From assembly GCF_001647275.1 (NCBI RefSeq), contig NZ_LRMM01000058.1, positions 1 through 35,841 on the forward strand: DNA of 35,841 bases, in the 5' to 3' direction. Positions 8,065 through 16,694 of this stretch are shown one piece after another. A program made the translations under genes and the position numbers. Below the pieces are notes generated by a model. It saw only the letters and a program-made list of their open reading frames with translations. It was not told the DNA's origin and made no database searches. This stretch comes from Rufibacter ruber (GTDB taxonomy: Bacteria > Bacteroidota > Bacteroidia > Cytophagales > Hymenobacteraceae). Each line of letters begins with the position of its first letter. Position 1 is the stretch's first letter.

Positions 8065-9798
8065 TTATTTCAATCTGATTTCACTCACGCTGCAGCCCTG
8101 TGGCACCATAGGGAACACGTTGTTCTCTTTGGTCACCATCACTTCCAGCAGGAAAGAACCAGGATTGGTAAGCATTTTCTGCAACGCCTCCACCAGGTTT
8201 TCGCGCTGATTGATGCTGCGGCCCGGTATGCCGTAGCCCTTGGCTACCGTCACGTAATCTGGGCTGGTGATGTCCACGAACGAGTAGCGGCGCTCATGGA
8301 ACAGCTCCTGCCACTGGCGCACCATGCCCAGAAACTGGTTGTTCAGAATCAGGATTTTCACGTCTATGCCGCTCTGCATGATGGTGCCCAGTTCCTGAAT
8401 GGTCATCTGCACGCCTCCGTCGCCAATTACGGCCACCACGGTTCTGTCAGGTGCCCCAAACTTGGCCCCGATGGCCGCTGGTAACGCGAAGCCCATGGTA
8501 CCCAAACCGCCGCTGGTGATGTTGCTGCGTGTCTGGTTCAGTTTGGCGTAGCGGCAGGCCACCATCTGGTGCTGCCCCACGTCGGTGACAATAATGGCGT
8601 CGCCTTTGGTGAGCTCGTTCAGTTGTTGAATCACCTCACCCATGGTCATCTCATCGCTGGTGGGGAACAGCTCTTCCCGAATCACCGCGTCAATCTCCTT
8701 CTGCTCGAACTCCCGGAATTTGGCCAGCCACTCGGTATGCTGCTTGGTTTCCACCATTTGGGTGAGCAACGGCAAGGTTTCTTTGCAGTCGCCCCACACG
8801 GGGACGGTGGTCTTCACGTTTTTGTCAATCTCAGCGGGGTCAATGTCCAGGTGAATGACTTGCGCTTGCTTGGCGTATTTGTCCAGACGGCCGGTCACAC
8901 GGTCATCGAAGCGCATGCCTATAGCAATCAGGACATCGCACTCATTGGTCATCACGTTGGGGCCGTAGTTGCCGTGCATGCCCAACATGCCTACGTTCTG
9001 CGGGTGATCAGTAGGCAAGGCACCCGCGCCCATGATGGTCCACGCCGCCGGAATCCCGGTTTTCTCCAAGAAAGCCCTGAACTCCTGTTCGGCGGAGCCG
9101 AGCATCACGCCCTGCCCCCAAAGCACAAACGGCTTCTTGGCTTTGTTAATTAATTCCGCCGCCTGGCGAATGTATTCTTTGCGCACAATGGGCTTGGGCC
9201 GATAGCTGCGGATGTGGTCACACGGCGTGTAGCCTTTGAACGCAAACTTTTGCAGCTGGGCGTTTTTGGTAATGTCAATCAACACCGGACCGGGGCGACC
9301 ACTGCGGGCTATGTGAAAAGCCTTGGCCAACACCTCCGGAATCTCGGTGGCATCAGTGACCTGATAATTCCATTTGGTGACCGGTGTGGTAATGCCAATT
9401 ACATCGGCTTCCTGAAACGCATCGGTGCCCAGTAAGTGCGCGAAAACCTGACCTGTGATGCAGACCAAGGGTGTGCTGTCAATCAAAGCATCGGCGAGGC
9501 CGGTCACCAAGTTGGTGGCACCTGGGCCGCTGGTGGCGAACACCACGCCTACTTTTCCGGAGCTTCGGGCGTAGCCCTGACCGGCATGAATGCCGCCTTG
9601 CTCGTGGCGCACCAATATGTGTTTCAAGTCGCCTTCAAAGTCATAGAGCGCATCATAGATGGGCATGATGGCTCCACCCGGATAGCCGAAGATAGTGTCT
9701 ACACCTTCCACCACGAAACCGTGCAGTAGCGCCTGGCTACCGCTCAACATGGTGTCTGTCTCAGGCAAGGCTGGGGCTTGTTTCTCTTGCGTTAACAT
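8065..9798 (-). CDS. ilvB: Acetolactate synthase large (catalytic) subunit
   Basis: About 577 residues. It condenses two pyruvates to 2-acetolactate, or pyruvate with 2-oxobutanoate to 2-aceto-2-hydroxybutanoate, with TPP, FAD and Mg2+. The N-terminal TPP domain holds [14 protein letters not shown] and the catalytic glutamate in RHEQGG. The central FAD domain and the C-terminal TPP motif (GDGGVQM to [13 protein letters not shown]) are intact. The ATG at 9798 overlaps the end of ilvD by 38 bp. Alternatives are 9843 (overlap 83 bp) and 9750 (no overlap, 10 bp past the ilvD stop, directly before MLSGSQALL). The first gives a typical leader length and is my choice, but 9750 cannot be excluded. 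Translational coupling with ilvD is likely. Confidence 0.95.
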   Translation of the reverse strand: MLTQEKQAPALPETDTMLSGSQALLHGFVVEGVDTIFGYPGGAIMPIYDALYDFEGDLKHILVRHEQGGIHAGQGYARSSGKVGVVFATSGPGATNLVTGLADALIDSTPLVCITGQVFAHLLGTDAFQEADVIGITTPVTKWNYQVTDATEIPEVLAKAFHIARSGRPGPVLIDITKNAQLQKFAFKGYTPCDHIRSYRPKPIVRKEYIRQAAELINKAKKPFVLWGQGVMLGSAEQEFRAFLEKTGIPAAWTIMGAGALPTDHPQNVGMLGMHGNYGPNVMTNECDVLIAIGMRFDDRVTGRLDKYAKQAQVIHLDIDPAEIDKNVKTTVPVWGDCKETLPLLTQMVETKQHTEWLAKFREFEQKEIDAVIREELFPTSDEMTMGEVIQQLNELTKGDAIIVTDVGQHQMVACRYAKLNQTRSNITSGGLGTMGFALPAAIGAKFGAPDRTVVAVIGDGGVQMTIQELGTIMQSGIDVKILILNNQFLGMVRQWQELFHERRYSFVDITSPDYVTVAKGYGIPGRSINQRENLVEALQKMLTNPGSFLLEVMVTKENNVFPMVPQGCSVSEIRLK

Positions 9799-11482
9799 AA
9801 GCTTCGTCTTGTAAATCGGTGATACAACCGTGGCTGGCATCACTTACCGTTCTAATGTATTTCAACAATACCCCGCTCTGCACGTTGGCTTTCGGGCGTT
9901 GCCACACGCTTCTGCGGGCAGTTAATTCAGCTTCGTCTAGCTGCACGTCTATGGTGTTGGTGGAGGCGTCCAGCACAATCCAGTCGCCGTCTTCTACCAG
10001 GGCAATGGTACCGCCGTCGTAGGCTTCGGGGCTCACGTGGCCTATCACAAACCCGTGGGTTCCGCCCGAGAAACGACCATCTGTAATGAGGGCTACTTTA
10101 TCGCCTAGACCCGCGCCCATAATGGCCGAGGTGGGTTTCAACATTTCGGGCATGCCCGGACCGCCTTTGGGCCCCACGTACCGAATGACGACGACCTGAC
10201 CCGGTTGAATTTTGCCGGCGGCGATGCCCTCATTCAGTTCTTCTTCAGAGTTAAACACTATAGCAGGGCCTTCAAATCGCAGTCCTTCTTTGCCCGAAAT
10301 CTTAGCCACCGCTCCTTTAGAGGCCAGGTTGCCGTACAGAATCTGGATATGGCCGTCTGATTTGATGGGGTTGGAAAGCGGTCTCAACAAGTCCTGCTCC
10401 GCGCCTAGCGGTTTTATATTTTCTAGGTTTTCGGCCAGCGTTTTGCCCGTAACGGTCAATAAATCTCCGTTCAGCAAACCCGCTTCCAGCAGCGTTTTCT
10501 GCACCGCCGGTACGCCGCCTAAGGCGGAAAGGTCTTCCATGAGGTACTTGCCGCTCGGTTTCAGGTCAGCCAACACCGGCACGCGGTTGCTCACGTCCTG
10601 AAAATCTTCCATGGTCAAATGCACGCCCGCGGCGTGGGCAATGGCGATGAGGTGCAGCACAGCGTTGGTAGAGCCGCCCAGTACCGTAATCATGACCAGG
10701 GCATTTTCAAAGGCCTCGCGGGTTAAGATGTCTCTGGGCTTGATGTCTTTCTCTAACAAATTCAGAATGTAGGCCCCGGTGTCCAAGGCTTCCTGATTTT
10801 TCTCTGGGCTCACGGCCGTGGCCGAGGAAGAGAAAGGCAGGCTCATGCCCAGGGTCTCAATGGCGGCGGCCATGGTGTTGGCGGTGTACATTCCGCCGCA
10901 GGCACCCGGACCCGGACATGCGTTCCGGATGATGCCGCGGTAATCTTCGTCTGAGATAGTGCCGTTCAGTTTCTTGCCGTAGGCTTCAAAGCAGGAAACA
11001 ATGTTCAGCTTCTGGCCTTTGTACTCGCCGCCTTTGATGGTACCGCCGTAAATCATCACCGAGGGGCGGTTCAAGCGCGCCATGGCAATCAAGGCACCCG
11101 GCATGTTCTTGTCACAGCCTACCACCGTGCCCACTGCGTCATAGTAATGCGCACCGGCCATGGCTTCAATGGAATCAGCAATCAGCTCTCTACTCACCAG
11201 CGAATAGCGCATGCCCGCGTTGCCGTTGGTGATGCCGTCGCTCACGCCAATGGTGTTGAACCGCAGGCCCACCATGCCGTTGGCCTGCACGCCCATTTTC
11301 ACGGCATCGGCGAGGCCGTTCAGGTGCATGTTGCAGGTGTTCCCTTCAAAGCCGGTAGAGCAGATGCCCACAAACGGTTTGCGCAGGTCTTCTTCTTTCA
11401 CCCCTGAGCCAATTAGCATGGCCTGAGAGGCCGGAAGGCTGTCGTCTTTGGTGTAGATGCCGCTGTATTTATTTAGAGCCAT
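9761..11482 (-). CDS. ilvD: Dihydroxy-acid dehydratase
   Basis: 573 residues. This iron-sulfur enzyme dehydrates 2,3-dihydroxy acids to the 2-oxo acids of the valine and isoleucine pathways. The three cluster cysteines appear in [16 protein letters not shown] and [13 protein letters not shown], and a metal-binding lysine probably lies near GCDKN. The C-terminal catalytic [14 protein letters not shown] is intact. The length is normal for the ILVD/EDD family. The C-terminal tail (about 20 residues after the SDASHGC region) overlaps the ilvB start. The gene begins directly after a 500-bp repeat-filled gap that follows leuB, so it is either read through from leuA or has a promoter hidden in that gap; I saw no clear one. 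Confidence 0.97.
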   Translation of the reverse strand: MALNKYSGIYTKDDSLPASQAMLIGSGVKEEDLRKPFVGICSTGFEGNTCNMHLNGLADAVKMGVQANGMVGLRFNTIGVSDGITNGNAGMRYSLVSRELIADSIEAMAGAHYYDAVGTVVGCDKNMPGALIAMARLNRPSVMIYGGTIKGGEYKGQKLNIVSCFEAYGKKLNGTISDEDYRGIIRNACPGPGACGGMYTANTMAAAIETLGMSLPFSSSATAVSPEKNQEALDTGAYILNLLEKDIKPRDILTREAFENALVMITVLGGSTNAVLHLIAIAHAAGVHLTMEDFQDVSNRVPVLADLKPSGKYLMEDLSALGGVPAVQKTLLEAGLLNGDLLTVTGKTLAENLENIKPLGAEQDLLRPLSNPIKSDGHIQILYGNLASKGAVAKISGKEGLRFEGPAIVFNSEEELNEGIAAGKIQPGQVVVIRYVGPKGGPGMPEMLKPTSAIMGAGLGDKVALITDGRFSGGTHGFVIGHVSPEAYDGGTIALVEDGDWIVLDASTNTIDVQLDEAELTARRSVWQRPKANVQSGVLLKYIRTVSDASHGCITDLQDEAYVNARETSPSLA

Positions 11483-11564
11483 GGTTTGCTATTTTTACCT
11501 CACCCCCGGCCCCTCTCCCACGGAGAGGGGAGCTAAGCGGTAAAGCATTTTTTAAATGTTATTG

Positions 11565-11602
11565 CGTTTTTGGCCTACTTTCTAAAAAACAGGCCGGAAA
11601 CG
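11565..11602. repeat. GTTTT/AAAAC palindrome
   Basis: Outer CGTTTTTGGCCT pairs with AGGCCGGAAACG with mismatches. Part of the leuB/ilvD island. Confidence 0.75.
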
Positions 11603-11617
11603 AATTCTTTTAATTTT

Positions 11618-11719
11618 AACTGGTGCGAGTCTCCAGACTCCAGTGCTCCACTTTTGTTTCCCGACGAGTCTGGAGACTCGCTTTATCTCTTGATATGAGA
11701 CCGGAGTCTCGCGACAATT
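11618..11719. repeat. Degenerate GAGTCT inverted-repeat element
   Basis: About 102 bp with imperfect inverted ends (GTGCGAGTCTCCAGACTC and GAGACCGGAGTCTCGCGAC) and an internal CGAGTCTGGAGACTCG palindrome. Related to 5682-5919 and 7257-7315. Confidence 0.65.
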
Positions 11720-11737
11720 GGGGATTAGTTTATTTTC

Positions 11738-11774
11738 CGTTTTTGGTCAAATTTCTGGAAATCAGCCCGAAAAC
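11738..11774. repeat. GTTTT/AAAAC palindrome, degenerate copy
   Basis: Outer arms CGTTTTTGG and CCGAAAAC remain recognisable; the inner part is eroded. Confidence 0.6.
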
Positions 11775-11896
11775 ATATTGGTTTATCCATCTTCCTCGGT
11801 CTGTCAGGGGATAAACCAAGGAAACAGAAAAATTTTATTCTGTTAGTCACGGAAGTAACTCCCGCGCCCATAGTAAACAGGTTACATTCCATTTTC

Positions 11897-11934
11897 CGTT
11901 TTCGGCTTATTTTCTGAAAAACAGGCCAAAAACG
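11897..11934. repeat. GTTTT/AAAAC palindrome
   Basis: CGTTTTCGGCTTATTTT pairs with AAAAACAGGCCAAAAACG, with a few mismatches. Confidence 0.75.
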
Positions 11935-11982
11935 CATTTCCGTTCTCCCCTCTCCGTGGGAGAGGGGCCGAGGGGTGAGGTC

Positions 11983-13101
11983 CTAAATAATAGTACTTAG
12001 CCCCAACTCCAGGTTTTTCAAATGCCGGAAACACTCGCCGCCCTCCTGCACATAGTCGGCAATGAAGCAGCCGACTTGCTCAGTGGTGTAAGGGTTATCG
12101 CTGTTCAGTTCTGGGGTTAGCACTTTTCTTCTGAGGGCATAATCCACGCCTTCTTTTACCAGGGTTGCCTCGTCATACATCCCGAAGTGCTCCAGCATCA
12201 TGGCCACTGAAAGTATTGTGGCGATTGGATTGGCGATGCCTAAGCCTTTGCCCTGCGGGAAAGAACCGTGAATAGGCTCAAACAACGCTGCGGTTTCTCC
12301 TATTGAGGCCGAAGGCAACAAGCCCAGAGAACCGGCTATCACCGATGCCTCATCTGAGATTATATCGCCGAACATGTTCTCGGTGAGAATCACGTCAAAT
12401 TGCTTGGGGTTCAGAATCATCTGCATGGCGGCGTTGTCCACGAACAGGTAATCAACTGCAACAGAAGGATATTCCGGGGCAATCTGCTGCACCACTTCAC
12501 GCCACAGACGGGAAGTTTCCAGCACGTTGGCTTTGTCTACTAGAGTCAGTTTGTTGCGGCGCGTGGTAGCCGATTGGAACGCCAAGAGTGCAATACGTAC
12601 AATTTCCTCACGGGAATAAGTGCAGTGGTCATACGCTCCATCGGCGGTACGGCCTTTCTCCCCGAAATAGATACCGCCGGTCAGCTCGCGGTAAATCAAC
12701 ATATCAGCCCCTTGAATGCGGTCAGCCTTCAGCGGTGAGTGCTCAATTAACACATCATAAGCGGTCACCGGACGGATGTTGGCGAACAGACCTAATGACT
12801 TTCTTAGCCGCAATAGCCCTTGCTCCGGACGTACTTTGGCAGCAGGATTGTTGTCATATTTCGGGTCCCCGATGGCGCCCAATAAGATGGCATCGGCCTC
12901 AAAGCAAGCCTGTAGGGTTGACTCCGGAAGCGGGTCGCCGGTGGCGTCAATGGCGCAGGCGCCCATGAGTTGCACGTCCAGCTCAAACTGGTGCCCGAAA
13001 CGCTCAGACACCGCCTCCAGCACTTTCAGGGCCTCGGTACAAACTTCCGGCCCGATTCCGTCGCCGGGTAAAACGGCTATTCTTTTAGTTAATACGCCCA
13101 T
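11983..13101 (-). CDS. leuB: 3-isopropylmalate dehydrogenase
   Basis: 372 residues. It oxidises and decarboxylates 3-isopropylmalate to 2-oxoisocaproate with NAD+ in leucine synthesis. Recognised from the N-terminal [10 protein letters not shown], the [11 protein letters not shown] segment, the substrate-binding [15 protein letters not shown], the YREL catalytic tyrosine region ([14 protein letters not shown]), the metal site [20 protein letters not shown] and the cofactor loop [18 protein letters not shown]. Length is normal. Its start overlaps the end of leuD by 13 bp, which implies translational coupling. Just 2 bp after its stop begins the repeat island leading to ilvD. Confidence 0.97.
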   Translation of the reverse strand: MGVLTKRIAVLPGDGIGPEVCTEALKVLEAVSERFGHQFELDVQLMGACAIDATGDPLPESTLQACFEADAILLGAIGDPKYDNNPAAKVRPEQGLLRLRKSLGLFANIRPVTAYDVLIEHSPLKADRIQGADMLIYRELTGGIYFGEKGRTADGAYDHCTYSREEIVRIALLAFQSATTRRNKLTLVDKANVLETSRLWREVVQQIAPEYPSVAVDYLFVDNAAMQMILNPKQFDVILTENMFGDIISDEASVIAGSLGLLPSASIGETAALFEPIHGSFPQGKGLGIANPIATILSVAMMLEHFGMYDEATLVKEGVDYALRRKVLTPELNSDNPYTTEQVGCFIADYVQEGGECFRHLKNLELGLSTII

Positions 13102-13685
13102 GGTCGGTTGCTTTCGTATTGTTCTATCGCTTCTTTCTGGTTCACTAAAAAATCAATGTCATCGTAGCCATTGATCATGCACTCTTTTTTGTAGGCGTCA
13201 ATGGCGAAGGGGATTTTCTCTTCCCACACCGGCACTTCCAGTTCCTGGTTCACCAGGTTCACCACCAACGTAGTCTGCGGGTCTTGCTCAATCTGAGTCA
13301 GCAATCTTGCCAGCACCTCATCGCTCACCTGCAGTGGCAACAGGCCATTGTTCAACGCATTGCCTTTAAAGATATCAGCGAAGAAGCTGGAGATGACCAC
13401 TTTAAAACCGGCATCATAAATGGCCCAGGCAGCGTGCTCACGGCTACTGCCGCACCCGAAGTTTTTGCCTGCCACCAGAATTTTTCCGCTATAGCGGCCG
13501 GTGTTCATGACAAAATCTGCCTTGGGCTGACCCGCGTTGTCAAAGCGCCAGTCTCTGAATAAGTTCTCCCCGAAGCCCTCGCGGGAGGTGGCCTTTAAAA
13601 AGCGGGCCGGGATAATCTGGTCGGTATCTATATTCTCAATCGGCAGCGGAACCGCTGTGGATTGAAGCACTTCAAACTTTTCCAT
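13089..13685 (-). CDS. leuD: 3-isopropylmalate dehydratase small subunit
   Basis: 198 residues. This swivel-domain subunit pairs with LeuC to isomerise 2-isopropylmalate to 3-isopropylmalate. Key motifs are [14 protein letters not shown] near the start and [16 protein letters not shown] in the middle, the hallmark of the small subunit of the aconitase superfamily. Length matches bacterial LeuD. It ends inside the leuB start (13-bp overlap). It is separated from leuC by 212 bp containing a pair of inverted repeats, which is unusual because leuC and leuD are often nearly contiguous. Confidence 0.96.
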   Translation of the reverse strand: MEKFEVLQSTAVPLPIENIDTDQIIPARFLKATSREGFGENLFRDWRFDNAGQPKADFVMNTGRYSGKILVAGKNFGCGSSREHAAWAIYDAGFKVVISSFFADIFKGNALNNGLLPLQVSDEVLARLLTQIEQDPQTTLVVNLVNQELEVPVWEEKIPFAIDAYKKECMINGYDDIDFLVNQKEAIEQYESNRPWAY

Positions 13686-13732
13686 TTAACTGCTTTATGT
13701 GCCACAAGTGCACTTTACAATTCTTTATATGA

Positions 13733-13876
13733 TCGTCCCCCTTGGAAGGGGGTTGGGGGATGATTACTCGTGCAGATGTTCGCATTCCCGAGAATCAATA
13801 TTTCTTTTTTCTGGGTTGAAGCTGATGGTTCTTCAACTGCCTTTGTCATCCCCCTACCCCCTTCCAAGGGGGACGA
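13733..13876. repeat. Inverted pair of REP-like repeats between leuC and leuD
   Basis: Two 31-bp inverted arms, 13733-13763 and 13846-13876, with one mismatch, enclose 82 bp. Each arm has a CCCCCTTGGAAGGGGG hairpin and a GGGGGATGA-type tail pointing inward. The interior carries a GTTGAA/TTCAAC mini-hairpin. The plan (C/G hairpin plus G5 tail) is like the 35-bp arms of the other islands, with the tails in the opposite orientation. No gene is inside. Confidence 0.82.
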
Positions 13877-13897
13877 CCAGGTATGCGTACCTAAAAA

Positions 13898-15292
13898 TTA
13901 ATTCAGGTATTGGGTAATGTCCACAATCTTTCCTTCCACGGCGGTGATGGCGGCTACCAAGGGGCTGGCCAGCAAGGTGCGGGAGCCGGGGCCCTGACGG
14001 CCCTCAAAATTGCGGTTAGAGGTAGAGACGCAGTAAGCGCCGGCCGGGATCTTGTCTTCATTCATGGCGAGGCAGGCGCTGCAGCCTGGCTCCCGTAGCT
14101 CGAAACCCGCCTCGGCTAATACTTTGTCAATGCCTTCTTCAATGGCTTGTTTCTCCACTTGCTTTGAACCAGGAACAATGATGGCCTCAACATGCGCGGC
14201 TTTTTTCTTGCCCTGCACAAACCTGGCTACCTGGCGCAAATCTTCAATGCGGGAATTGGTGCAAGACCCGATGAACACGTACTGAATCTCCTTGCCCAAC
14301 AACGACTCGCCTGGCTGGAAACCCATGTACTGCAAGGATTTGCTGTAGCTGGCCTGCTCGCTCACCGGTACATCAGTCGGAATCAACGCGTCAATCGCCA
14401 TGCCCATGCCCGGGTTGGTCCCGAACGTGATCATAGGCGCAATGTCAGCGGCGTCAAAGCTCAGTTCTTTGTCAAACTGAGCTCCTTCTTCGGTGAATAG
14501 GGTTGACCAATAGGCCACCGCCTGCTCCCAGCGCTCTCCTTTCGGCGCGAACTCGCGGCCTTGCAGGTAGTCAAAGGTGGTTTGGTCGGGGGCAATCATT
14601 CCTCCGCGGGCGCCCATCTCAATAGACATGTTGCAGACCGTCATGCGGCCCTCCATGCTCAGGTTGCGGAACGCGCTGCCCGCGTATTCTACAAAGTACC
14701 CTGTTGCCCCGCCGGTACCTAGTTTGGAAATCACGTAGAGGATGATGTCTTTGGCGGTTACGCCGGGTCTCACCTCACCGTCAACAGTGATGCGCATGCT
14801 CTTGGGTTTGCTCAACAGCAAGCACTGTGAGGCCATTACCTGTGCTACCTGGCTCGTACCAATTCCAAACGCAATCGCGCCAAAGGCGCCGTGGGTGGAG
14901 GTGTGGCTATCACCGCACACAATGGTCATGCCGGGTTGGGTGATGCCCAGTTCCGGTCCCATTACGTGCACAATACCTTGTCTTTCGTGCCCAAGGCCGT
15001 ACAGTTCAATGTTGTGCTTGGCGCAGTTCTCAGTGAGTTTGTCTACCTGAAACCTAGACAGCGGCTCCTCAATGGGCAGGTGCTGGTTTTTGGTAGGTAC
15101 GTTATGGTCGGCGGTGGCTACAATCTGCTCTTTGCGGAACAGCGGCAAGCCCCGCGCCTCAATCTCATCAAACGCTTGTGGACTGGTTACTTCATGTATG
15201 AGGTGACGGTCAATGTAAAATACATCTAACCCACCCGGGATGGACTTCACCACGTGAGCGTCCCAAATTTTATCTAATAATGTCTTTGCCAT
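13898..15292 (-). CDS. leuC: 3-isopropylmalate dehydratase large subunit
   Basis: About 464 residues. This 4Fe-4S large subunit works with LeuD. It opens with the family signature [15 protein letters not shown]. The cluster cysteines appear in GSCTNSR and in [12 protein letters not shown], with [21 protein letters not shown] between. Length is normal. The frame is open six residues further upstream (ATG at 15310), but the ATG at 15292 matches the usual LeuC start. It lies 89 bp after the leuA stop, which is enough room for a site but shows no terminator, so co-transcription with leuA is expected. Confidence 0.97.
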   Translation of the reverse strand: MAKTLLDKIWDAHVVKSIPGGLDVFYIDRHLIHEVTSPQAFDEIEARGLPLFRKEQIVATADHNVPTKNQHLPIEEPLSRFQVDKLTENCAKHNIELYGLGHERQGIVHVMGPELGITQPGMTIVCGDSHTSTHGAFGAIAFGIGTSQVAQVMASQCLLLSKPKSMRITVDGEVRPGVTAKDIILYVISKLGTGGATGYFVEYAGSAFRNLSMEGRMTVCNMSIEMGARGGMIAPDQTTFDYLQGREFAPKGERWEQAVAYWSTLFTEEGAQFDKELSFDAADIAPMITFGTNPGMGMAIDALIPTDVPVSEQASYSKSLQYMGFQPGESLLGKEIQYVFIGSCTNSRIEDLRQVARFVQGKKKAAHVEAIIVPGSKQVEKQAIEEGIDKVLAEAGFELREPGCSACLAMNEDKIPAGAYCVSTSNRNFEGRQGPGSRTLLASPLVAAITAVEGKIVDITQYLN

Positions 15293-15381
15293 AGTTGTCA
15301 CGTTTGTCATCTGGTAAGGCTGCTCTCTTCTACTTTTCCCTTCTCACTTTTGCCGTGTTCATTCAAGATGACAGCGGGTAA

Positions 15382-16548
15382 TTAATTTGCAGAAACCAGA
15401 TTATCCTGTTCCACCATTAAATGGAGGTCTTCGTCTACTACTTCTTTCTTTTTGTCGGCTACTTCCAGGAAGGCGGCATACGCTTTGTCTAAGGCTGCTT
15501 TCTCCAAGGCATAACCCAACTTTTGCATGCGGTACGCCAAGGCGGCTCTGCCGGAGCGGGCGGTTAACACAATAGAAGAATCCTCGGCACCTACCTCCTT
15601 GGGATCAATGATTTCATAGGTCTCGCGGTGCTTAATCACGCCGTCCTGGTGAATACCACTACTGTGCGCAAACGCATTGGCTCCCACAATGGCCTTGTTG
15701 GGCTGCACCTGCATGCGCATCATGTGTGATACCAAGTGAGAGGTTTCGGTCAACAGACGGGTATTCACGCTGGTGTCCAGGTTCAAATAAGGGTGTTGGC
15801 GGAGAATCATCACGACTTCCTCCAGGGCCGTATTGCCGGCGCGTTCCCCTACCCCGTTGATGGTGCACTCAATCTGGCGGGCACCGTTGATGGCGCCGGC
15901 AATAGAGTTCGCGGTAGCCAAACCCAGGTCATTGTGGCAGTGGGTAGAAAGGGTAACATTCTGCACGCCGCGCACATTTTCATATAAGTACTTAATCTTC
16001 GCTCCGTATTCTTCCGGCAGGCAATAACCGGTGGTATCAGGAATGTTCAACACAGTGGCACCGGCTTTGATGACGGCTTCGCAGACCATGGCCAGGAACT
16101 CATTATCGGTGCGGCCAGCGTCTTCGGCGTAGAATTCTACGTCTTCTACAAAGCTTTTCGCTAGCTTTACGGCCGCCACGGCCCGTTCAATCACATCGGC
16201 CTGGGTGGTGCGCAGCTTGAATTTCACGTGCGATTCTGAGGTACCTATACCCGTATGGATTCTGGGGTAACGGGCGGTTTTCAAGGCCTCAGCCGCTACT
16301 CTTATGTCATTTTCCACCGCTCGGGTCAGGCCGCACACGGTGGCTTCTTTGGTTTGGGCCGCAATGGCGCGCACCGCTTCAAAGTCGCCGGGGCTGGAAA
16401 CGGGGAAGCCAGCTTCAATTACATTTACACCTAGAAGTTCCAGTTGCCGCGCAATAACCAACTTCTCATCCATGTTTAATTTGCAGCCGGGCACTTGCTC
16501 GCCGTCGCGCAACGTGGTATCAAATATTTGTATCTTCTGAGCTGACAT
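15382..16548 (-). CDS. leuA: 2-isopropylmalate synthase, short form
   Basis: 388 residues. It condenses acetyl-CoA with 2-oxoisovalerate, the committed step to leucine. The catalytic barrel shows [15 protein letters not shown] near the start and the metal-binding pair in [15 protein letters not shown]. The linker region ends with [15 protein letters not shown], and the protein stops about 12 residues later. Full-length LeuA is usually near 500-520 residues with a C-terminal leucine-binding regulatory domain, so that domain is absent here. Short LeuA proteins are common in Flavobacteriia and Cytophagales. Homocitrate or citramalate synthase activity is possible in principle, but the leuCDB neighbours support LeuA. 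It is the first gene of the cluster, divergent from the gene at 16695. Confidence 0.93.
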   Translation of the reverse strand: MSAQKIQIFDTTLRDGEQVPGCKLNMDEKLVIARQLELLGVNVIEAGFPVSSPGDFEAVRAIAAQTKEATVCGLTRAVENDIRVAAEALKTARYPRIHTGIGTSESHVKFKLRTTQADVIERAVAAVKLAKSFVEDVEFYAEDAGRTDNEFLAMVCEAVIKAGATVLNIPDTTGYCLPEEYGAKIKYLYENVRGVQNVTLSTHCHNDLGLATANSIAGAINGARQIECTINGVGERAGNTALEEVVMILRQHPYLNLDTSVNTRLLTETSHLVSHMMRMQVQPNKAIVGANAFAHSSGIHQDGVIKHRETYEIIDPKEVGAEDSSIVLTARSGRAALAYRMQKLGYALEKAALDKAYAAFLEVADKKKEVVDEDLHLMVEQDNLVSAN

Positions 16549-16573
16549 CGTTATTTTGGCTTCTTATTCGTTA

Positions 16574-16604
16574 CAAAGAAGTCAGTACTTTTACTGAGGC
16601 CAAA
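16574..16604 (-). promoter_or_regulatory. Promoter candidate of the leu-ilv cluster with inverted repeat
   Basis: Read on the minus strand: TTTG (16604-16601), a 19-bp spacer, then CTTCTTTG (16581-16574), close to the Bacteroidota -33 TTTG and -7 TAnnTTTG pattern. The spacer contains TCAGTA-CTTT-TACTGA (16582-16597), a 16-bp inverted repeat placed where a repressor would block the polymerase. The leuA ATG is 25 bp further on, too short for a leader-peptide attenuator. Confidence 0.55.
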
Positions 16605-16694
16605 AACTTTTTTAAACGAGTCTACTATTTCCAAGCGCCTCTTTTCAATTCACATCAATTTGAAAATCAATATTTTAAAACATTTTTCATTACA

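Larger units (their letters stand above)
11498..11980. repeat. Large nested inverted-repeat island between leuB and ilvD
   Basis: A 483-bp unit bounded by the same inverted arms as the ilvN/ilvC island: 11498-11532 (35 bp, identical) and 11945-11980 (36 bp, one inserted A). Inside, in order: a palindrome (11565-11602), a GAGTCT element (11618-11719), a palindrome (11738-11774), an 11-bp stem hairpin (11778-11788 with 11809-11819) and a palindrome (11897-11934). It begins 2 bp after the leuB stop. No gene is seen inside. Confidence 0.85.

Noticed and set aside
7489-8484. Long plus-strand open frame (about 330 codons) opposite ilvN and ilvB
   Set aside because: It is the antisense of two certain genes, rich in His/Val/Leu as a complement of conserved coding sequence, and resembles no protein family.
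16549-16694. Leader peptide, attenuator or T-box upstream of leuA
   Set aside because: Only about 20 bases separate the predicted transcription start from the start codon, and no leucine-rich mini-frame or T-box-like sequence was found.
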